Source of the DNA: Candidatus Saccharimonadota bacterium
GTDB lineage: Bacteria; Patescibacteriota; Saccharimonadia; Saccharimonadales; Saccharimonadaceae
Assembly: GCA_905365145.1 (NCBI GenBank)
Contig: CAJPIO010000004.1
Span: 1-52,252, forward strand
DNA length: 52,252 nucleotides
Direction: 5' to 3'
Of the stretch, positions 5,972 through 15,026 are shown in pieces. The position numbers were made by a program, and so were the translations under genes. Under the pieces are notes generated by a model. It was given only the letters and a program-made list of their open reading frames with translations. It ran no database searches and was not told the DNA's origin. Position 1 is the first letter of the stretch; each line of letters starts with the position of its first letter.

Positions 5972-8900
5972 ATGAAATTCAAACACGGCACACGCCGCCG
6001 AGCGGCAGAATACGAAAAAGATTGGGTGCAGCGCTGGAAGGATGATCAGACGTTTGAAAAGTCAGTGGCACAGCGGTCGGCAGATAATGCCTACGTCTTT
6101 TATGACGGGCCGCCGTTTATTACTGGCGTACCACATCATGGTACGTTACTGAGCTCAATCGTTAAGGACGCGGTGCCGCGCTACTGGACAATGAAAGGCA
6201 AGCGTGTGGAGCGCCGCTGGGGCTGGGACTGTCATGGCCTGCCTGCAGAGAATTTCGTCGAAAAGCAGATGAATATTGTGGATCGGCGGCAGATTATGAC
6301 GAATAGTGATCAGCCAGCACCACTGGATAAGGACGGCAATCCTTTGCCGACCATTAGCCTGGAAAAATACATCACCAAGGCGCGCGAAAGTATGGTGGCC
6401 AATAGCGAGACGTGGCAGGGTGTGATTGACCGGATTGGTCGCTGGGTGGACTTTGCGGGCGCCTATCGCACCATGGACAAGGACTTTATGGAGTCGGTCT
6501 GGTGGGCCTTTAAGCAGCTGTATGAGGCTGGCAAAATCTACGAAGGCGAAAAGGTGCTGATGTACGACACCAAGTTTGCCACCCCTGTCAGCAAGGCCGA
6601 AGTGACGATGGATAACGACGCTTACCAGACGGTGACTGATCCGAGTGTGTATGTGAAGTTTAAGCTAAAAGATAGTAAGACGAGCCACAAAATAGTATTA
6701 AATGAGCACTCAAAAGTCTTGTTTGTGTGCAATGCAAATGTTGTCCGTTCGCAGATGGCGCAGGCTTTTTATAATCACTTCACCAAGACACAGAATGCCG
6801 ATTCGGCTGGTGTTAATGCAGAGAAGTATTCTACCGATGAGATACCGACAGTTGCGGATTTTGATGCTCATCTCATTGCTAAGAATCTTGATCCACTGGC
6901 GGTTATTGACTTAATGCAAGAGAAAGGTATCGAAGTCGGAGCTAGCCAACGGACACAGTTGACGAAGGATATGCTGCGTGATTACGACCTAGTTGTCAAT
7001 ATCGCTAATCGTGACCAGACACCTGATTGGCTAAAGGGTGATAACGTTGTTTGGTGGAAGATTGAGGACCCTCATGCCGAAAGTCGAAAGCTGGCAGAAT
7101 TGGCGTGCGACGAAATCGAAAAGCGAGTCAAGCAGTTGATTAGTGGTGAAGTGGTTGATGATGATATCGAAGGTGATGAGGATGTCAATATCCTCGCCTG
7201 GACGACCACACCGTGGACGCTGCCGGCCAACCTGATGCTGGCCGTCAATCCCGAGATGACGTACTGCGAAGTGCTGGTCGATGGTGAGAAATTAATCATC
7301 GCCGAGGAGGCGCTGGAACGCACTTTGCAAGACGACAAGCACCAGCCGCTTGAGTACGACGTACTGCGGAAGTTTCCGGGTAGCGAGCTAGTGGGTAAGA
7401 AATACCAGCCGCTCGACACCGGCTCGACCTGGCCGCAGAATGATAAAATTCACACTATTTACGCGGCGGATTTCGTTTCGCACGAGTCGGGTACGGGTAT
7501 CGTGCACATTGCGCCGGCCTATGGCGAGGATGACTTTGAGCTTGGTAAAGCCAATGGTATCGCGCCTTTCCATGTGATTGATGATAATGGTTACTACACC
7601 GATACCAATTACAAAGGCCTGGAGGTGTGGGAAAATAATAAATTCATCGCCAAAGACCTGAAAGAAAAGGGTGTGGTGTGGAAGATTGAGTACATTCGCC
7701 ACGAATATCCATTCAATCCGAGAAGCAAGCAGCGCATCATGTACCGGGCCATCCCAAGCTGGTTCTTCGACATCCAGGGGCAGAAGCCGCTGATGCTGGA
7801 TGAGAACGAGCATATCAATTGGTTCCCGGCTCACCTGAAGCATGGCCGCTTTGCTAAAAACATTGAGCAAGCACCAGATTGGAACCTCAGCCGCGACCGC
7901 TTCTGGGCGACGGCCATGCCGGTGTGGAAGGGCGACCGTGGTACGGTCAAAGTGGTCGGGTCGTATGCAGAGCTCAAGGAGCTCAGCGGCGTGGAGCTGG
8001 ATGATTACCACCGCCCGTGGGTGGATGATATCACCTTTGAAATTGACGGCGAAAAATTTACGCGCATTGACAAGGTGCTGGACTGCTGGTTTGAGTCAGG
8101 TTCGATGCCGTTTGCCCAGCTGCATTATCCGTTTGAAAACCAGACCAAGTTTGAGCAGAATTACCCGGCGGATTTCATCGTTGAGTACATTGGCCAGGTG
8201 CGGGCGTGGTTTTACTACGTGCACGCTGTCAACGCTGCCTTGGCCGAGATCGGTGCCTTTGGCGAGGCTGGCGCCCAGCACAAAAATGCCTACAGCAACG
8301 TCATCACCACCGGCGTGGTGGCGGGCAATGACGGCCGCAAGATGAGTAAGTCGCTTGGTAACTTTACCGACCCGAACGAGCTGATGGATAAGTTCAGTGC
8401 CGATAGTTTACGCTTCTTGCTACTGAGCAGCCCGCTGCTCAATGGTGAGGACTTTGCTCTGCACGATAAGGACGTTGGTGACGTGGCACGCAAGCTCAGT
8501 ATGATTTGGAATATGTATGATTTCTTTACGATGTATGCTGAGGTAGACGGCTGGGAATTTGATGGTGAACTGAAAGATCCGCTGGGCGAGTTGACGAATC
8601 CGCTCGATATCTGGATCGTCAGTCGGCTGCATCAGTTGGTGGCAGAAGTTGAGCGTCACATGGATGCCTACAATATTCCCGATGCGCTGAGCCCGATTTT
8701 GCCGTTCCTGGACGACGCATCCAACTGGTATGTGCGCCGCAGCCGCCGCCGCTTCTGGAAGTCGGAAGATGATGGCGACAAGAACGATGCTTACCGTACG
8801 CTACATTACGTGCTGGTGCGTCTGGGCTACATCTTGGCGCCATTTACGCCGTTTTTGGCTGAGGAGTTGTATCGCAATTTGACGAGCGATAATGAATCAA

Positions 8901-9499
8901 TTCACTTGAAGGATTGGCTCACGGCTGGGGCAGTCAATGATCAGGCGTTGGCCGATATGTCCCGGACACGCGAATTGATCAACAACGGCCTGAGTTTGCG
9001 TATGAAGCAGGATGAGCATCAGGTGTCGATCAAGGTTCGCCAGCCGCTGCAAAGTGCGGCATATGCGGGCGCGAAGCTGGCTGAGTACTATGAACAGATC
9101 ATGGCCGAGGAGCTAAATGTTAAGGAAATTCGCTGGATTGAGAGTCTAGACGAGCACTTGGCTGATTATGATGTGACCGAGGGCGTGATCAAGCCAGAGA
9201 GTTGGGTAGAAATTAGTAAGCACTTAACGCCCGAACTCAAACGCGAGGGTCTGATGCGTGAAGTCATTCGCCACGTCCAAAGTGCGCGTAAAAAAGCGGG
9301 ACTGCAGGTGGACGATCGGATTGAGCTTGGCATCACTAGTAGAGACTCAGAAATCGCTCAGGCTGTCGATACATTTGCCGATACCATCAAGGCCGAGACG
9401 CTGGCTATAAAACTAGGTTCTGCGGCAGATGATATGGAAAAATACGACGTTAAAGTTGACGGTAAACCGGTAGAAATTTATCTGAAGAAAGCTGATTAA
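5972..9499 (+). CDS. ileS: Isoleucyl-tRNA synthetase with an inserted LMW-phosphatase-like domain
   Basis: The product (1175 residues) is a class Ia IleRS: HHGT (HIGH motif) at 55-58, GWDCHGLPAE near 89, the editing-domain TTTPWTLPAN near 411, HIAPAYGEDDFELG, SRDRFWATAMPVW, and KMSKS at 790-794. PPFITGVPHHG and SRDRFW suggest the eukaryote-like type 2 form, often mupirocin-insensitive. Between VKFKLKD and ILAWTTTPW, residues about 235-405 are an in-frame insert with VLFVCNANVVRS (Cys253-x5-Arg259-Ser), a later VVNIANRDQTPDWL and DP (Asp366), the core signature of low-molecular-weight protein phosphatases and ArsC-like enzymes. The start has AAGGAGA upstream. An Ile-type T-box controls the unit. 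The synthetase core looks complete, so I expect it to be active. Confidence 0.95.
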   Translation: MKFKHGTRRRAAEYEKDWVQRWKDDQTFEKSVAQRSADNAYVFYDGPPFITGVPHHGTLLSSIVKDAVPRYWTMKGKRVERRWGWDCHGLPAENFVEKQMNIVDRRQIMTNSDQPAPLDKDGNPLPTISLEKYITKARESMVANSETWQGVIDRIGRWVDFAGAYRTMDKDFMESVWWAFKQLYEAGKIYEGEKVLMYDTKFATPVSKAEVTMDNDAYQTVTDPSVYVKFKLKDSKTSHKIVLNEHSKVLFVCNANVVRSQMAQAFYNHFTKTQNADSAGVNAEKYSTDEIPTVADFDAHLIAKNLDPLAVIDLMQEKGIEVGASQRTQLTKDMLRDYDLVVNIANRDQTPDWLKGDNVVWWKIEDPHAESRKLAELACDEIEKRVKQLISGEVVDDDIEGDEDVNILAWTTTPWTLPANLMLAVNPEMTYCEVLVDGEKLIIAEEALERTLQDDKHQPLEYDVLRKFPGSELVGKKYQPLDTGSTWPQNDKIHTIYAADFVSHESGTGIVHIAPAYGEDDFELGKANGIAPFHVIDDNGYYTDTNYKGLEVWENNKFIAKDLKEKGVVWKIEYIRHEYPFNPRSKQRIMYRAIPSWFFDIQGQKPLMLDENEHINWFPAHLKHGRFAKNIEQAPDWNLSRDRFWATAMPVWKGDRGTVKVVGSYAELKELSGVELDDYHRPWVDDITFEIDGEKFTRIDKVLDCWFESGSMPFAQLHYPFENQTKFEQNYPADFIVEYIGQVRAWFYYVHAVNAALAEIGAFGEAGAQHKNAYSNVITTGVVAGNDGRKMSKSLGNFTDPNELMDKFSADSLRFLLLSSPLLNGEDFALHDKDVGDVARKLSMIWNMYDFFTMYAEVDGWEFDGELKDPLGELTNPLDIWIVSRLHQLVAEVERHMDAYNIPDALSPILPFLDDASNWYVRRSRRRFWKSEDDGDKNDAYRTLHYVLVRLGYILAPFTPFLAEELYRNLTSDNESIHLKDWLTAGAVNDQALADMSRTRELINNGLSLRMKQDEHQVSIKVRQPLQSAAYAGAKLAEYYEQIMAEELNVKEIRWIESLDEHLADYDVTEGVIKPESWVEISKHLTPELKREGLMREVIRHVQSARKKAGLQVDDRIELGITSRDSEIAQAVDTFADTIKAETLAIKLGSAADDMEKYDVKVDGKPVEIYLKKAD
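6674..7189 (+). other. LMW-PTP/ArsC-like domain inserted in IleRS
   Basis: This in-frame block encodes about 170 residues inside the start of the CP1 editing region. It has the P-loop C(x)5R-S at 253-260, the partial SAGV segment, a DLVVNIANRD strand and the general-acid-type Asp in DPHAES at 366-371, in the family's order and spacing. The ArsC resolving cysteines are not evident, so tyrosine-phosphatase-like chemistry or a non-enzymatic role is likelier than arsenate reduction. The block looks more A/T-rich (TTA, AAT, GAT codons) than the GC-rich flanks. An acidic linker (DDDIEGDED) ends it. Confidence 0.85.
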
Positions 9500-9592
9500 G
9501 CTGCTAAATTGCGACCAGGAGTACACCCTTATAATTTCCAGGGTTTCTTGGCCATATTTTCGCATAGGTTAATTAAGTGTTACGATAGAGCT

Positions 9593-10426
9593 ATGACTAC
9601 TATTACCAAAGCTATCATTCCGGTCGCCGGTTGGGGCACGCGGATGTTGCCGATTACTAAATCAATCGAAAAGTGTATGTTGCCGGTGGGGACGCGGCCA
9701 GTGGTTGATTATATAGTGCAGGATATAATTCGGGCGGGCGTCAAGGACGTTTACTTCGTGGTTGGCGAGCAAAGCACTCAGGTACAGAGTTATTATCGGT
9801 CGAATATCCAGCTGAACGATTATTTGCGGCGCGCTGGCAAGCAAGATAAATTACCTCTGGTGGCGCCGCTGCGCGATGTGCGAATACATTTTTTAACTCA
9901 GCCTGGTACGGGTGGTTACGGCACTAGCATTCCAGTGGGGTTGGCTAGCGAATTTATTGAGCCAGGCGAGTCGACCTTTGTGGTGATGGGTGATCAGTTC
10001 TTTTGGCGCGGCGACGGCGGTTCAAATGCGGCTGATCTGGCGGAGCTGGTGGAGGCGCGCGGTTTGTCGGCTGGGCTATTGGGTAACCCTGTTGAGGAGG
10101 CACTTATCCCACAAACGGGCATTATCGAAACCGACCAGCAAGGTAATTTTGTGCGCATCATTGAAAAGCCGAAGCTGGAAGACGCGCCAAGCAATCTCAG
10201 TAATTCAAGTTTTTACGTTCTCAACAAAGAAATTTTTGAGTTAGCACGGACATTGCCTGCCAATCCGCAGCGCGGCGAATTTGAGCTGACTGATGCCATC
10301 AATGCGTATATTGCCAGTGGCGGTATTATCGCGGTGGGCGAGGCCAAGGGCGACTACATGGAATGCGGTTCGCCCAGCGGCTGGCTGCGCGCCAATAACG
10401 CCATGGCTGAGCTACAGAAAAACTAG
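9593..10426 (+). CDS. galU: UTP-glucose-1-phosphate uridylyltransferase GalU
   Basis: The product (277 residues) makes UDP-glucose from UTP and glucose-1-phosphate for envelope polysaccharides. It shows the nucleotidyltransferase start AIIPVAGWGTRMLPITKSIEKCMLP, then VGEQSTQVQSYY, TQPGTGGYGT and the late IEKP...FYVL segment. I place the start at ATG 9593, six bases after TACGAT with no ribosome binding site (leaderless pattern); an in-frame upstream extension to 9509 has no support. A single stand-alone gene. Confidence 0.93.
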   Translation: MTTITKAIIPVAGWGTRMLPITKSIEKCMLPVGTRPVVDYIVQDIIRAGVKDVYFVVGEQSTQVQSYYRSNIQLNDYLRRAGKQDKLPLVAPLRDVRIHFLTQPGTGGYGTSIPVGLASEFIEPGESTFVVMGDQFFWRGDGGSNAADLAELVEARGLSAGLLGNPVEEALIPQTGIIETDQQGNFVRIIEKPKLEDAPSNLSNSSFYVLNKEIFELARTLPANPQRGEFELTDAINAYIASGGIIAVGEAKGDYMECGSPSGWLRANNAMAELQKN

Positions 10427-10449
10427 TTGCATGTATCGTCCGTCTCTGT

Positions 10450-10455
10450 TATAAT
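10450..10455 (+). promoter_or_regulatory. -10 box (TATAAT) for rplU
   Basis: A TATAAT lies 35 bases upstream of ATG 10491, leaving an AT-rich leader that ends in the AAGGAACGA ribosome binding site. Confidence 0.6.
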
Positions 10456-10490
10456 TGGTCACTGATAGTAAATATATATTAAGGAACGAA

Positions 10491-10796
10491 ATGAAAGCAG
10501 TCGTAAAAATCTCTGGCAAGCAATATATTGTCAGCGAAAAAGAGTCCCTCTTGGTGGATCTCCTCCCTGAAGGCACAAAAGAACTCACTCTCGACGCACT
10601 TTTAGTGATTGATGGTGATAAAACAAAAGTTGGCATGCCGACGGTGAAAGGCGCGGTGGTAAAAGCGAAAGTCATTGAAGCGGAAGTCAAAGGCGATAAA
10701 ATCCGCGTCATTCGCTACAAAGCTAAAAAACGCGTTCACAAAGAAAACGGCCATCGTCAAAAATATAGCCGGATCGAGATTACGTCGATCAAATAA
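10491..10796 (+). CDS. rplU: 50S ribosomal protein L21
   Basis: The product (101 residues) matches L21 over its full length, with the N-terminal VVKISGKQYIV, central VGMPTVKGAVVKAKV and basic C-terminal YKAKKRVHKENGHRQ that contacts 23S rRNA. ATG 10491 follows AAGGAACGA. The usual partner rpmA (L27) does not follow; a terminator hairpin and parA come next. L27 must be elsewhere in the genome or lost. Confidence 0.96.
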   Translation: MKAVVKISGKQYIVSEKESLLVDLLPEGTKELTLDALLVIDGDKTKVGMPTVKGAVVKAKVIEAEVKGDKIRVIRYKAKKRVHKENGHRQKYSRIEITSIK

Positions 10797-10812
10797 TAGA
10801 CATAAATTTGAT

Positions 10813-10844
10813 AAATTGCCCTGTTCTCTGAAGCGGGGCAATTT
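10813..10844 (+). terminator. Terminator after rplU
   Basis: AAATTGCCC (10813-10821) pairs with GGGCAATTT (10836-10844). The T-tract after it (CATATTTA) is weak. Confidence 0.6.
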
Positions 10845-10901
10845 CATATTTACTAGATGTTTGTGGTATAATTAAACGTAAGCAGAGAGGGCAGATAAAC
10901 A

Positions 10902-11666
10902 GTGGCATCTATCATAACGGTTACCAATCAGAAAGGCGGCGTTGGCAAGACAACAACGTCAATCAATCTGGCTTACTATCTGGCAAAGATGGGCAAGCGG
11001 ACTCTATTGATTGATTTTGATCCGCAGGGCAACGCAACTAGCGGCTTAGGTATTGATAAGCAGAGCTTAGAAGTAACTATTGCCGATGCTATTCTCGGCC
11101 GTAAAAAATTAGTAGAAGTAACAATCCCAACCGAGTTTGATAACCTATCGTTGGTGCCTGCTGTGCCAACCCTAGCTAATACCGAAGTAGAGCTGGCTCA
11201 GACTGATTATCGTTTCAGCCGCCTGAAATATGCTATCAAGGCTTGCACCATAGATTACGATTACATTATCATTGATTGTCCGCCAAGTTTGAGCTTGTTG
11301 ACGGTTAATGCATTAATTGCCGCTCAGTATGTTTTGCTGCCGGTACAAGCAGAATTCTATGCATTAGAGGGCCTAGGCCAGTTACTGGAAACGATGAAAC
11401 TAGTGCGCAAAAATCTCAATCCAACGCTTGATTTGGTAGGTGTGTTGCCGACAATGGTTGATAACCGCACATCACTGTCAACGCAAGTATTAGACGAGAT
11501 TTCGAAGCATTTTCCAGCCAAAGTATTCAAAACGAAGATTCCGCGCAATGTCCGCTTGGCTGAGGCACCGAGCCACGGCTTACCAATTGGCGCGTATGAT
11601 AGGTTTAGTAAAGGTGCTCGCGCTTATAAAGCGCTAGCCAAGGAGGTGATTGAGCGTGCCGGCTAA
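10902..11666 (+). CDS. parA: Chromosome partitioning ATPase ParA/Soj
   Basis: The product (254 residues) has the deviant Walker A box KGGVGKTT at 11-18, the DFDPQGNATSGLG segment and IIDCPPSL (Walker B). ParA ATPases move ParB-bound origin regions apart and influence replication initiation. GTG 10902 is preceded by AGAGAGGG, and a TATAAT lies about 30 bases before that. The gene overlaps parB by 11 bases, so the two are translated together. No parS-like palindrome was recognised by eye. Confidence 0.94.
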   Translation: MASIITVTNQKGGVGKTTTSINLAYYLAKMGKRTLLIDFDPQGNATSGLGIDKQSLEVTIADAILGRKKLVEVTIPTEFDNLSLVPAVPTLANTEVELAQTDYRFSRLKYAIKACTIDYDYIIIDCPPSLSLLTVNALIAAQYVLLPVQAEFYALEGLGQLLETMKLVRKNLNPTLDLVGVLPTMVDNRTSLSTQVLDEISKHFPAKVFKTKIPRNVRLAEAPSHGLPIGAYDRFSKGARAYKALAKEVIERAG

Positions 11667-12540
11667 AAAGGGCCTAGGGCGAGGTTTTGACTCGCTTATT
11701 CCGACAGAGCTGCTAGACGAATCGTTCGATCCGACAGCCGAGCAAGACGAACGTGTTAGCGATTTGCGTTATATCAAACTAGCGTCAATTATGCCCGATC
11801 CAGATCAGCCGCGCCGCGAATTTGACGACGATGCGTTGGTTGAATTGAGTAAATCGATCAAAGAGCATGGCGTATTGCAGCCAGTAGTGGTGCGGCCGCA
11901 TGGCGACGGCTATATGATTGTGGCCGGCGAACGTCGTTTCCGGGCTTCTAAGCTGGCGAAGCTTGATCGGATTCCAGCGCTGGTGCGGACGCTATCGGGC
12001 CAGCACCGGTTAGAACTGTCGCTGATCGAGAACATCCAGCGCCGCGACCTTAATCCGCTAGAAACAGCGACGGCGTATTTGAAGCTGCGCGATCAATTTA
12101 ATCTGACTTTAGATGATATTGGCAAGCGTGTCGGTAAGACATCGGCGGCAATTGCTAACACAATGCGCCTGTTGCGTTTACCGGGGGCAGTGCGCGATAT
12201 AGTAGCGCGCGGCGAATTAAGCGAAGGCCAGGCGCGGTCGTTGACGAGCTTGCCAGAAGAAGAAATTTTGCGGGTTGTTCCGATAATTATAAAAGAACAA
12301 TGGAGCGCGCGGACGATTGAGCGCTATGTTTCGAATTATAAGAAGTTGCATGGTACAGTATCGACTAAGGGTAGAAAAGCAGCTCGCAGCTCGAGATTTA
12401 TTCGCGAAGAGGAATCTTTTGCTAAACGCTTCGGAACGCCAGTCGCCGTCAAAGAGACTCGAAAAGGCGCCGGACGGATTATTATTTCATTCAAAGATCA
12501 TGCAGATTTCGAGCGAATTGCCAAGTTGTTGGGTGAATAA
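11656..12540 (+). CDS. parB: Chromosome partitioning protein ParB
   Basis: The product (294 residues) has the ParB N-terminal nuclease-like/CTPase fold, with LASIMPDPDQPR, the GERRFRAS box and LIENIQRRDLNPLE, then a helix-turn-helix region (LDDIGKRVGKTSAAIANTMRLL) and a basic linker before a short C-terminal dimerisation part. GTG 11656 is chosen because AGGAGGTGA lies 6-7 bases upstream within parA; a TTG at 11650 would sit too close. It is convergent with lepB, and the short gap carries the small palindrome TTGTAA-AAA-TTACAA near 12563. Confidence 0.93.
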   Translation: MPAKKGLGRGFDSLIPTELLDESFDPTAEQDERVSDLRYIKLASIMPDPDQPRREFDDDALVELSKSIKEHGVLQPVVVRPHGDGYMIVAGERRFRASKLAKLDRIPALVRTLSGQHRLELSLIENIQRRDLNPLETATAYLKLRDQFNLTLDDIGKRVGKTSAAIANTMRLLRLPGAVRDIVARGELSEGQARSLTSLPEEEILRVVPIIIKEQWSARTIERYVSNYKKLHGTVSTKGRKAARSSRFIREEESFAKRFGTPVAVKETRKGAGRIIISFKDHADFERIAKLLGE

Positions 12541-12620
12541 CCCCGAATTGTACTAATCTAACGTTGTAAAAATTACAAATTGAATTTTTAGGCTGCTAGC
12601 TTGTAGTCTTAATTTTAAAC

Positions 12621-13229
12621 TCAAAACGAGTCTATATTGCCTAACGGAAAAATCCGCAAAGCTACTGGTCCGACAATATCATAAGTTGGGATGAAACCCA
12701 GTCCGCTACGCGAGTCGAATGAGTTGTCGCCGACTCGATTATCGCCCGCTACGAAAATAGAGCCTTCTGGTACTGTCCATTCGCCGCTGTGGCTAGTCGG
12801 TGATTTTGGACCGACGTTGTTCTTGCGTGTACTATCGTCTGGATGAAAGCCTTCGGGATATTTATTATTGTAAACTGTTAGCACGCCGTCCTTGACAACG
12901 ACGCGTTCGCCAGGGAAGGCGATTACGCGTTTGATGATATAGCGATCTGGTGCTCCAGGCCTATAGACGGGATTAACAAAAACAACAATCTTTCCACGTT
13001 CTGGCAAATACGGTTTATTTTGTATCTGAGCCATGGTTACAGGTATTCGGTTAATAATTAACCGGTCGCCGTCGGCGAGAGTATTATCCATGCTGTGTCC
13101 AGAGACGGAAAAACTGCGAAAAACGTAAGCATTTAATAGCAAAGTGCCAATCAGCACTGCAATAACAAATCCGCTAAAACTTAGAAAATCTCGAAGACGC
13201 GGATGGCGGGTGAGATAGCTGGCTTCCAT
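12621..13229 (-). CDS. lepB: Type I signal peptidase
   Basis: The product (202 residues) removes signal peptides from exported proteins. It has one N-terminal membrane helix (about 16-37), the catalytic Ser46 in SGHSMDNTL and Lys100 in YIIKRVIAFPGE, and the late box D/E segment VPEGSIFVAGDNRVGDNSFDSR. The start at 13229 is preferred over 13265 because a TATAAT on this strand (13242-13237) ends 7 bases before it. It is divergent from the LCP gene, both with leaderless promoters. Confidence 0.94.
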   Translation of the reverse strand: MEASYLTRHPRLRDFLSFSGFVIAVLIGTLLLNAYVFRSFSVSGHSMDNTLADGDRLIINRIPVTMAQIQNKPYLPERGKIVVFVNPVYRPGAPDRYIIKRVIAFPGERVVVKDGVLTVYNNKYPEGFHPDDSTRKNNVGPKSPTSHSGEWTVPEGSIFVAGDNRVGDNSFDSRSGLGFIPTYDIVGPVALRIFPLGNIDSF

Positions 13230-13313
13230 TACACGTATTATACGCTGTAAAAACCAACGAAACAATAAGCGTGATATTTATTTTTTAGCTAAAATCCTTT
13301 ATAGTACATAGAT

Positions 13314-14984
13314 ATGGTGAAGCGAGCGATAGACGGTTTTGTACCGCGAAATACTCCTGCGCGCAGAGCGCCTGTTGATAGCCAGAAAAAACCAGCGGTT
13401 AATTTCGGCGATATGGGACATACTGTGCCTGTACGGCGCCAGCAGCAATTGCCGCCGCGGCCGATTACTTCGGCGCCAAATAGAGGTGTTCGCAGCGATA
13501 TTGATGAGTCTTTGCGCGAGATTAGTAATAATCTTGACTTATCTCCATCCAAACATTCTGGCAAAGACTCGCCAAAAAATGGCCAAAAAAAGCGCGATTG
13601 GAAAAAAATCGCCAAGCGTGCGGCAATCGCAATAATTGTTATTGTGCTTGGTATCGGTATTTTCCTGGGGGTACGGGCTTTGATGGCGGGCAATGCTGTT
13701 TTTAAGGGCGATATATTCGGTTTCGTACAGAAGAAACCGCTCAAGCAAGATGCTCATGGCCGCAGCAATATTTTGATACTTGGTACCTCAGAAGACGACG
13801 CTGGCCACGAAGCGGGATATCTGACCGACTCGATGATGATCCTTAGCGTTGACCAGAACAAAAAGAATGCTTATATGATTAGCGTGCCTCGAGACTTATA
13901 CGTCAAATATGGTAAGAGTTGCCAAGCGGGTTATTCTGGTAAGATTAACGCTTATTTTAACTGCGTCAACGATAATTGGTCGAGCGACAGCGCTGAGGAA
14001 GAGCGTCAGACGGCAACCAGAGCTTTTGTTGGCAATATATTTGGTATTGATGTGCAATATTCGGTTCACCTGAATTATAGTGTGATGCGTGATTTGGTGG
14101 GGGCGCTTGGCGGTATCAAGATTACCATTGACAGCCGCAATCCGAATGGTGTGATGGATAGTAATTTTGACTGGAAGTGCGGTACGACGTCTGCCGAGAA
14201 GTCTCAGCGCTGTCCGCGCGGCCACTATATTAGCTATCCAAACGGTGAAGTAGAATTAGATGCCGAGCACGCGCTGTATTTGGCGATGGCGCGCGGTGAC
14301 CGAGCGCCAACGTACGGTTTCGAACAATCCAATTTTGACCGTGAAAAAAACCAGCAAAAGATTATGGTTGCTATTCGCGACAAGGCCTTAAGTGCCGGCA
14401 CGCTGGCAGATTTTACTAAAATTTCTGGTATTATCGACGCGATTGGCAAGAATTTACGAACTAATTTCGAAAAGAGCGAAGTACGTACGCTGGTCGAGCT
14501 AGTACACGACATCAAAAGCGATAATATCAAAAGCGTCAGTTTGATTGATGCCGAGCCGGCTATCTTGACAACTGGCACGTACGGCGGCGCTAGTTCGGTG
14601 TTACCGACGGCCGGAACGTATGACTACAGCCAGCTGCGGGCTTTCGTCAAGAAAAACCTCTATGCGACAGATATCACTAAAGAAAATGCTAACGTCGTTG
14701 TACTTAATGCTACTGGCGTATCAGGCGTGGCGCAAAAACAAGCTGATAAATTAACTGAGCTTGGCATGACGGTTAGTATTGTCGGTAATGCGCCGCAAAA
14801 CGGTTCGTATTCTAGCAACAAGATATATAAAGTCTCAACGCGCGCCAAGACAGCTACGTCTGTAAAACTGCAGTCGCTTTACGGCGCTGCCCCAGAAGCG
14901 GTACAGAGCGTGCCAGGCGTCAAATATAATGCAGAGGTAGACTACGTTATTATCATAGCAGTCAAGCCGAATGCCGGCGAGTAG
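13314..14984 (+). CDS. LytR-CpsA-Psr (LCP) family protein with LytR_C domain
   Basis: The product (556 residues) has a proline/basic-rich cytoplasmic part (1-95), a single membrane helix (about 103-124), an LCP catalytic domain from ILILGTSEDD through SVPRDLYVKY and the Arg-rich HALYLAMARGDRAPT region, and a C-terminal LytR_C domain (NVVVLNATGVSGVAQKQADKL). LCP enzymes are known to transfer undecaprenyl-linked glycopolymers to peptidoglycan, which fits the Gram-positive-like envelope genes here. TATAGT lies 8 bases before ATG 13314 with no ribosome binding site, so it is probably leaderless. Confidence 0.9.
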   Translation: MVKRAIDGFVPRNTPARRAPVDSQKKPAVNFGDMGHTVPVRRQQQLPPRPITSAPNRGVRSDIDESLREISNNLDLSPSKHSGKDSPKNGQKKRDWKKIAKRAAIAIIVIVLGIGIFLGVRALMAGNAVFKGDIFGFVQKKPLKQDAHGRSNILILGTSEDDAGHEAGYLTDSMMILSVDQNKKNAYMISVPRDLYVKYGKSCQAGYSGKINAYFNCVNDNWSSDSAEEERQTATRAFVGNIFGIDVQYSVHLNYSVMRDLVGALGGIKITIDSRNPNGVMDSNFDWKCGTTSAEKSQRCPRGHYISYPNGEVELDAEHALYLAMARGDRAPTYGFEQSNFDREKNQQKIMVAIRDKALSAGTLADFTKISGIIDAIGKNLRTNFEKSEVRTLVELVHDIKSDNIKSVSLIDAEPAILTTGTYGGASSVLPTAGTYDYSQLRAFVKKNLYATDITKENANVVVLNATGVSGVAQKQADKLTELGMTVSIVGNAPQNGSYSSNKIYKVSTRAKTATSVKLQSLYGAAPEAVQSVPGVKYNAEVDYVIIIAVKPNAGE

Positions 14985-15026
14985 GCGGGTTATAGAAACA
15001 ATACTAAGGTGGTATAATTAAGCGGT

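Noticed and set aside
6674..7189. The IleRS insertion as an intein
   Set aside because: No splice-junction residues (N-terminal Cys/Ser with a C-terminal His-Asn pair) or homing-endonuclease motifs are seen, and the block has the phosphatase signature instead.
7388..8011. Long antisense frame (207 codons) opposite ileS
   Set aside because: It lies wholly within ileS, has no recognisable product and follows from the GC-rich third positions of that gene.
10800..12620. parS sites or a replication origin near parAB
   Set aside because: No parS-like palindrome, DnaA-box cluster or dnaA/dnaN gene was recognised by eye.
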